Assembly (NCBI GenBank): GCA_037501455.1
Contig: CM074858.1
Location: 78,962,501 to 79,026,500 of the forward strand
Reading direction: 5' to 3'
DNA: 64,000 nucleotides
DNA from: Lantana camara
Lineage: Eukaryota; Streptophyta; Magnoliopsida; Lamiales; Verbenaceae
Shown here one piece after another: positions 57,250 through 64,000 of the stretch. Both the position numbers and the translations under genes were made by a program. Positions within the stretch are counted from its first letter, which is position 1. Every line of letters begins with the position of its first letter. The notes beneath the pieces were generated by a model. The model had not been told where the DNA came from. It saw only the letters and a list, made by a program, of their open reading frames with translations, and did no database searches.

Positions 57250-59239
57250 AATTGTGTTGTATTTCAGGAAATTTTGTCAATATCGATGAGTATTGCTGGG
57301 AAAGGGATGAATGAAACAAGAACTTGTGGTATACCTAGAAGTTTGGAGATTCTGATTCCTCGACGCGATTTGGTATAAAAGATGTCCAAGTTGAATGATG
57401 ATTGATCGAGGCCAAGACTCAAGAGGTTCAAGAAGTGGAGTGGGCGTTTGAGGAGTCCTGGAGGAGTTCACATTGGAAATCTTACTTGGAGATTTTCTAC
57501 AAGTTTACCTCTTTAAGAGCAATGGTAAGAAGAATTCAACGAATTCTTAAACCTTAGACGAGAATTGAAGATTATGCTCAAATTTAGGATGGAGCTTGAG
57601 AGATTGGGATTTGAGGGGTTACCCTAAAAATCCAAAACATTCTACAAGGAATGGAAAGACGGATGATTCTATATTGGAAACTTGAGCGATCCGAAGACGA
57701 CCAAGAATTATTCGGGGTATTCCAAGAGAAGTTAAAGCACATGATCCGTTTAATTCAAGATCGAGTTTCAAGGAAATTCAAGAAAATAAAGTTGGAATTC
57801 GAAGAGTTCAAGAAAGTCTACTTTGAAGGTTTCATTCGAGGGTTTTACTACGTGCTCATCCCTCCGAGGACAATGGTAAGAAAACTTGGAAAATTCTCAA
57901 ACCTTAAACGGGAATTGAAGAAAATGATCGATTTTGTGATGGAATCCAAGAGATTGGGAACGAAAGAAAATTTCTTTAAAATCCAATATTTTCTACAAGA
58001 GCCTAGAGGAGGAGTGTGACCAACTCCTCAAGATCTACGAAGTATAATTGATTCCAAGGGAGTAATGAAGCAATTCAAGTAAAGATGGATAACTAAGGGC
58101 CCGAATCTCCCATTCATTATGTGGGATTAGAGCTCGGATCGAATTCTAGTCCGAGAAAGAGGTGCAAGAATATAAGAGAAGTCTCAAGAACTTCAAAGTG
58201 CCATTAACATCTAGAAAAGAAGATTTCTACACCGAAGATGGAGAAAATTTGAAAAGAAACTTTGGGATTATTTCAAGGGGTGAGATTTGAAAGAATTAGA
58301 TGATTTGAAGATAACTACCGAGGAACAAGAACAAGTGATTTTCAAGGTGTCGTAACTTCAAGATCCCGGTTCAAGTACAAGGTACCATCTTGGAAAGCAA
58401 AGAAGTGGATGTCAAGTTCAACCCTACCACCATGGTGAAAGGTACATAAAGCATCCATGGCATACCATACATGCATATTCTATTTCGGGGAAACCCACTT
58501 GCTTGATTGAATTGTCTACCTTAATTGCTTCTTATTGCTTGTTGCTTGTTATTGTTGTTGTTGTTGTTGTTGTTTGAACTTTCTTCTTGTTGAGAGTTTG
58601 GTGAGTTGAGTGCTCAAAAGGGTTTGGTGAGTTGTGAGGGTCGAGAGGATTTTTGCTCTTGGTGAAGTTAGCGGTTGCTTTTAGGAGGTCCGTCAAGGAC
58701 TCAACAATATTTTCGGATATTAGATTGAAAGCTAACCCGTTGATATTCCTCGTAGAGAACCGAGGATTGCCTCAGAGTAAGAGGTAAGGTTTTGAGTGGG
58801 AGGAGGCGATTGAAGAGAGTTGCTCTCGGTATCGACTTTGGCCAAACCAGAGGTACGAAAGGATACCTTGTTTCCAAACGAGGCACAAAGGAAGGCCGTT
58901 GTTGTGTGTTGCTTGTAGAAGAACGGTAGCCTACGCCTTAAGGAATGCAAGGTCACGAGTTAATCCCACTCAGGGTTTGAGGTTAGTCAGAGTTTTGGGA
59001 AAACCGGTTGTTCTGGCACAAGAAAAACGTTATGGACTTTGTGTGGTAATGTCTACGTGCCAACGGTTGAGGATTCTCCAACTACTCCCGAATCTTTAAT
59101 TTCGGATGTGGGAGCAGACGACTAGACTTTGTGTCCGGTTTGCTAATTAAGGAGAGCGGGTTTAGTGAAGTTTGAGATCAAATTGGCACAGCAGAAGTGT
59201 GGTGTTGGGTTTTCTTTGGAGCCGTTCAAGATTCTCCTT
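57250..59239 (+). pseudogene. Collapsed gag-pol debris of element E
   Basis: Pieces in the same order as D's gag-pol can be matched by eye. A Gag-like stretch in the 122-codon frame 57651-58019 (FEEFKKVYFEGF ... IPPRTMVRKLGKFSNLK) resembles NWENFVREFHNKYIPPSARE...LQQFSDLQ of D. A related segment lies at about 57460-57620, which suggests an internal duplication. At 58405-58470 a segment resembles the D DNA before the protease (GTGAAAGGTACATAAAGCAT...). At 58880-58980 there is RNase H DNA and at 59030-59150 integrase DNA. A (TTG)7 run lies at 58552-58572. Frames are destroyed. A stretch of about 500 bases before 58405 could not be assigned. Confidence 0.7.
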
Positions 59240-59276
59240 AGGACCTGAGAACAGGTCCTTTTGAAGGAGGGGAGTT
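59240..59276 (+). other. PPT-proximal hairpin and polypurine tract of element E
   Basis: AGGACCTG (59240-59247) pairs with CAGGTCCT (59252-59259), loop AGAA; then GAAGGAGGGGAG before LTR start 59277. It is kept although the coding region is gone. Confidence 0.75.
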
Positions 59277-62200
59277 TGTAACATCCCGATCGTTTGGATT
59301 TCCAGGTACGCCATAACGAGAGGGTTATATGTGTATTTAAATTATTTAATTATGTAATTGAGTGTTATTTTAATGCTCATATGATTATTTAAAATTATAT
59401 GGAATTATTTGTTTATATTAAGAACTTGAACTTTGAACGTTTATACGTATGTGCCTCGTAATTTGCTCGTTACGTGTCGGAATTCAATCCTGATTTTTGT
59501 AACATTTTGGTATGCTTGTTATATGTAAGTTTTGAATGTGTTTGCTAGCTCGTTTCTTGTTTTTGAGTTCGTTTGATTATGTTTTTAAACCGTTTTATTT
59601 GTTAAGGGACTCGATGGCCTAACTCGTTTTAGCGCCTTAGATTCCGATTCGCGTAGCATGGACTCGGGAATTCAGATTCAAATTTCGACACCACCATTGA
59701 ACTAGTTTTGGCAATTCGAATTCAATGGAACTAGCCTTGTATTTTTCTGAAGTTGTTTGAATGCCCTTTGGCTTAAATCCGGTCCGAATGGACCGGATTT
59801 TTTTAACCCGACCCATTTTCACTTGACCCTACCCATTTTAGTCCCTTTATGGGACTGAAATCAGCCCCATTTCTCCCCATTTGTAACGTGAAACAAGAGA
59901 GAGAGAGAGAAGAAGAGAAACTCTGAGCCCTAACCTTCAAGAGCTCAAGTTCGACTTTGTTCTTTGCCTCTTCGACGATCCGAGGTAAGATTATTACTCC
60001 TTGTAGCGTGAACTTTCTTTCTATCCGATTATTTTCTCTTGAAGCTTTGTATATGTGAAGTATGAGGAAGATGATAAATAGTATGCTTGAATGAAAAATT
60101 TGATTCCATGCCTCCATTCTTGAATCATTTGATTTAAACTTGAAATATGATGTTCTTTGGAGTTAATAAGATGTATATTTGTTAAATTTTGAGTTGTTGG
60201 ATGAAGCTTGAGTGTTCCACCATTTTTGGAGCTTAAAAGCTTGAAAATGGCAACTTGTTTAACCCTTGTAAAATGCCTTATAATTGAGATATGTGTTAGA
60301 GCATGTATATGTGAACTTATGCCTTGAATTTGATGTGCTTTGGTTGAGTTTTGCTTGAGTTTTGTGCTTTGTTCCCTTCTCCCGCGAGTCCCTTGCTCTT
60401 TCTGCGTTCTTTTAGGGCCTGGACATGATCCACGGCCATGGATTTGGGCTCCACGGGCGTGTATTGTGAGGCAGGGACTTGGGTTTTTAGGCCTGAGAAT
60501 CCACGGGCGTAGATTTTTGTACTTGGAAGAATCCACGGCCATGGATCCTCCCCTATTTCCAGTTTTAGTTTGTTTTGTTCCGTTGACCCTTCATCCGAAC
60601 TCCGATTGACCAGATTTTTTAACCGACGGAAACCTCTAGAAGTCTAGATCCTCATTATCTTTTCTCATTTGTGAGATATAATCAACTCTTTTTGGTGTCG
60701 CTACTTCTTCGGAAATCTGCATTCATCCAACATCGGGCCTACGCCATTTTTACCTCGCTTTAAACCATGATTTGAGCCTTATACCATTGGAAAGGTCTAT
60801 TTGTCTAGTTTCTTATTCATCAAACCCAACTCAATTCCTACATCTCAAACGCAAGATATTCTTCGTTTTCCACAGCCTGTACGTTTCAAGAATTTCCAGT
60901 TTTTAACCTCTTTTCCACCGGAGCCACATTTTTGTGTTTTCTTCCCTCTTGCTTGTACTTTTCCAACATGTAACTTGTTCTATCTTGTATTTGTGTGTGT
61001 GATTGATCTCATATGTGAAGTATGCTAGTCTAACGTGCGTTTATGACTTCATGTTTCGTTTGTATGCCTTGCATTATCATTTCTTAATCCTTATATCATA
61101 TGAGAGCTTTGATAACATGTTGTATGATATGATATGCGTGTTATATGAAAATTGGGAATTCATTTAATGTGATTTATGAGACTTATGATACGATATGAAC
61201 ATGTATGCATTACATGTTAATTTGCTAAGCTTCATACGCATAACTTGCATTCATACATATTCGCCGACCTTCAATATGGTTCATTTTTAGTCTAAGTTTG
61301 TCTCTTGTTCTTTGTATTGCTCTTAGGTTCATCCCATTGTTGAGGAGGAGGTTCTTTAGTTTGCTTTTGGTCCGTTTTGTTCGGTTTGGTCGACAAGGAG
61401 AGGTTTTCTTTCCTTTTAGTTATTATGACCTAAAACCCTATTTGTATTTCGAACCCCGCATGTGACTTATATATGTATATATATAGCTACGTGTTTGATA
61501 CGTATTTTGTGGGATTTGTCCCGTATTTCATGAGGCTTCGAAAAATGCTTTTATATATATCTAAGCTTTATTTTAATTTAGTTTGCAAAGTTTTGGGAAG
61601 TGTGAGTGTGTATAAGCGTGATATGACATGTGTATATGCTTCGTTTGATAAGTGTAAGTGTGATAAGTGCATGTGTAAGTTTGGCCCCGGAGAAGTGGTA
61701 TGTGATCTCGAGTCGGCCATGGGGTCGCCGGGCTCTCTCATCAACACGACTCCATTTACGGGAGACTTGGCTCAAGCTCCGGTGGTCGAGCGAAAAGCGG
61801 GTTCTCTTATGCCGACGAGTGCCTGTATCAGGGCCCGTTGAAGGAGCGGGTGGGATCCCCCAACTCATGTTATGTACCTATGTGGGGGTTGAGAGGGGCA
61901 CCTCTCTTCCCCAAACGGTGTGGAGGTGGGATTCATTTATGATTCGTTTTATCTTCGCTTCGCCTTTGCTTATAAAGTAAGTGGGTTAGATTTCGAGCTT
62001 TCAGTTCGGTATGTTATGCTTTTGTTATGGTTGTGAAACGGAAAAGAATTTCTAAAGTCTGAAACTGGGTTGATTTTAGCCTTCGGCCTCAAACTTCTTT
62101 CTTTTTATATATCTATTACCATGGGTTAAAATGTTTTAGAATGCAAAAACCATGCCCGGTTCATGAACCCTTTCAGCTTTGTATATGTTTTGCTGTTATG

Positions 62201-62719
62201 TATATGTTTGGGTGCGTGTGTTAGCCCCCTCACCAATCTCTAGGACTGACCCTTGTTGTTTCAATCTTTTTCCCCCTTTGATTTGAGTTTGCAGGTACCT
62301 GTTTCGAGGATGTTGGAGCTAGGCGGTTGTCTTTGAGTTGTGGTTAAGTATAGCTTGAGTCTCAAGCATTGTATTTCGATTTCTTTCTGCTTTTTGCTAA
62401 GTCTTGATATATGTATAATTTGCTTCTTAGTTATGTCCTGGGTTTCAGTTTTGTATATTTGCTTTATGTCTAAAACTGTATAAATGTTTTATGGAGAACA
62501 AGATATGGTATGTGCTCGCATACTACGAGTTTTTATTTGATGGCTTCCGTAATTTTGTCTCTTGCGCACTCTGACGAGGGTCTAGACCGCCTAGCTTAGG
62601 TTAGATTTTTGTTTGTCACCGGTTCGTCATGGCTTGATGCGTGGGTGGAGTCCTCATTTCATTTCACGTGTTGGGCTATGGTGCGGGGGATGTGGCGCCC
62701 TTCGCTCCAGGGTGTTACA
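59277..62719 (+). repeat. 3' LTR of element E
   Basis: 3443 bp, paired with 53628-57045. The long-range arms here are AGCTAGGCGGT and ACCGCCTAGCT, an 11-base perfect match, longer than in the 5' copy. Confidence 0.93.
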
Positions 62720-63066
62720 CTTCGTGTAGCAATGTCTAACGTGTTATCGGTTGAGGACTGAACATCAAGAATCAGTAGGATTCTCCAACTACTTCCAAAT
62801 TTTATTTGGAAGTAGAAGCAAATGGCTAAGGACATTGTGTCCGGTTTGCTAAGGCTAACGGGATTCACCCGGATTCGGCAAGTGCCACCGAACTACCGGG
62901 ATATGAGAAGTCTTCCTTATTTCTAATTGAGGAAGTGATATCCCGAGGAGTCTATAGCTCTCTTGGATCAGAGAAGCGCAGCCGAAGTGTGGAGTTGGGT
63001 TTGTTCCAGAGTCGTTCAGATCCTGCTACAGGACCTGAGGACAGGTCCTTTTGAAGGAGGGGAGTT
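62720..63066 (+). pseudogene. Element F interior, right piece, with hairpin and PPT
   Basis: Begins with the right TSD of E. It aligns to E interior 59040-59276 and to D's integrase start (GGACATTGTGTCCGGTTTGC against D's GGACTTTGTGTCCGGCTTGC). Hairpin GGACCTGAGGACAGGTCC at 63031-63048 and PPT GAAGGAGGGGAG precede LTR start 63067. No open frame. Confidence 0.8.
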
Positions 63067-64000
63067 TGTAACATCCCGCTCGTCCGGCCGTGCAGGTACG
63101 CGGTTTGAGAGTGCTAAGTGCGCATTTAAATTATTTTAATTACACGGCTTACGTGTTTATTTATTCTTTAGGTGAAATACTTGAATTATGTGATTTAATA
63201 TTTGAATTTTATTTGAACCTTATATGTAATATTTGAACGTATTTGTTCATTTTATGTCGTTTTTGATCCGTTAGACTCGGAATTAATTTCCGATTTTTGT
63301 GATTACGCGATATGAATGAATTGTATGTGTTATGAATGTGTTTTTATGTTTGTTGCATGTTTTTGAGTTCGTTAGATACTGTTTTTGAACCGTTTTATTT
63401 GTTAGGGACTTAAGGGCCTAACTAGTTTTAGCGCGCCTTGGGTTCCGGAAGGCGTAACTTGAGCTTGGGAATTCAGACTAGAATTCCAAAAGATGTGTTG
63501 GACTTCTAATGAAGAAAGGAACAAGGAACCTAGCCTGATATTTTTCTAAGCCTGTTTGATCCTCTAAATTTCGCCCGAACCGAGCCCGTGTGACAGATTT
63601 ACCTCCTTTGACTAAAATAGCCATAACTCTCTCATTATTCAACATTTTTTTACCAATTCTTGGGCCCAATTTCCACTAAATCACACCCCTATCTCTCTCC
63701 CTCAGCCCCACTTCGAAATCACACCAAAAAGAAGAGAAAAATAGCTGCAAAAGTTCAGCTCCAAGGAAGATGAAAGGAAAAGGAAGAGCAACTATTCATT
63801 TCTCCAAGTTTTGATCTCAAGCCTTGATCAAATCTCTCCTAATTCAAGAGGTAAGTTAATATTTGTGCTCGACTTCCCTTTTTAGTCATTTTAACTCCAA
63901 GTTTGCAAGATTTCATCCATGTTTGAGCATTTTATGGCAAATAGCATGAATAGTGAGGGTTTAGGGCATTTTCATAGTTCTAGCATGATTCTTTGTGAAA
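63067..64000 (+). repeat. 3' LTR of element F, first 934 bases
   Basis: Starts TGTAACATCCCGC like D and E but has diverged from both. It has a perfect donor AGAG|GTAAGT at 63851. It continues beyond the window, so its end, TSD and any palindrome array cannot be seen. Confidence 0.85.

Larger units (their letters stand above)
53628..62719 (+). mobile_element. Element E: large LTRs around a collapsed interior
   Basis: LTRs 53628-57045 (3418 bp) and 59277-62719 (3443 bp), PBS 57054, PPT at 59260-59276, TSD CTTCG at 53623-53627 and 62720-62724. The interior is only 2.2 kb and has no long frame, so E is a non-autonomous (LARD-like) derivative. Its LTRs differ visibly more than those of D, so it is older. 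It is inserted in element F. Confidence 0.93.

Noticed and set aside
57651..58019. 122-codon frame as an independent gene in element E
   Set aside because: It resembles the Gag core of D at several points and lies in the right place, so it is better explained as a gag remnant.

Overview
This window is plant nuclear DNA made almost entirely of nested LTR retrotransposons. I find no host gene, rRNA gene or tRNA gene. The signs of a plant genome are: primer-binding sites complementary to initiator-Met tRNA (TGGTATCAGAGC) beside six LTRs; Ty3/gypsy chromoviruses with 2.4-3.4 kb LTRs and a chromodomain-like C-terminus (Tekay/Del type); an Athila-type remnant; and a Ty1/copia element with a complete 1306-residue polyprotein. 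An angiosperm, probably a eudicot, fits. The species cannot be named from the sequence.

Layout, using my own labels. H (1-4818, minus) is the 5' part of a chromovirus that leaves the window: LTR, PBS, an extra ORF ('ORF0') and the first gag codons. G (4819-10882, plus) is the degenerate 3' part of another element. Its interior/LTR junction is duplicated in tandem (5719-7230 and 7231-8739). An Athila-type fragment (minus) occupies 10883-12206 and 21025-22538. It is split by copia element A (12207-21019, minus, TSD CTCCA), which is the best preserved element. B (22539-31389, plus) is a decayed chromovirus carrying a reversed solo LTR (27763-30156, TSD CGATC) inside its pol gene. C (31390-41840, plus) sits in the integrase region of B. 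It has a 3.3 kb 5' LTR, a broken ORF0, a broken gag-pol and a 3' LTR cut short at 41840. A B-type LTR piece follows (41841-42356). D (42386-53394, plus, TSD GTTTG) is structurally complete with a lightly damaged gag-pol. E (53628-62719, plus, TSD CTTCG) has full LTRs around a collapsed 2.2 kb interior. D and E both lie inside F, whose interior pieces are 42357-42385, 53395-53627 and 62720-63066, and whose 3' LTR starts at 63067 and leaves the window.

How the parts work together: the autonomous designs encode Gag (CCHC knuckles), protease, RT, RNase H, integrase and chromodomain. E and F keep only ends, PBS and PPT plus pol debris, so they would have needed enzymes supplied in trans. The most unusual signals are non-coding and recur across families whose sequences have otherwise diverged. 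They are: (i) a hairpin next to the PPT, with compensatory stem changes, that contains the pol stop codon; (ii) LTR-internal splice donor/acceptor pairs; (iii) arrays of palindromes with core ACGGCCGT and family-specific flanks inside that putative intron; (iv) a long-range stem GCTAGGCGG/CCGCCTAGC after the acceptor; (v) in H and C, an LTR hairpin whose loop is complementary to a motif upstream of gag; (vi) the ORF0 coding frame in H and C; and (vii) three covarying hairpins in the copia leader. All were read by eye and need computational confirmation.
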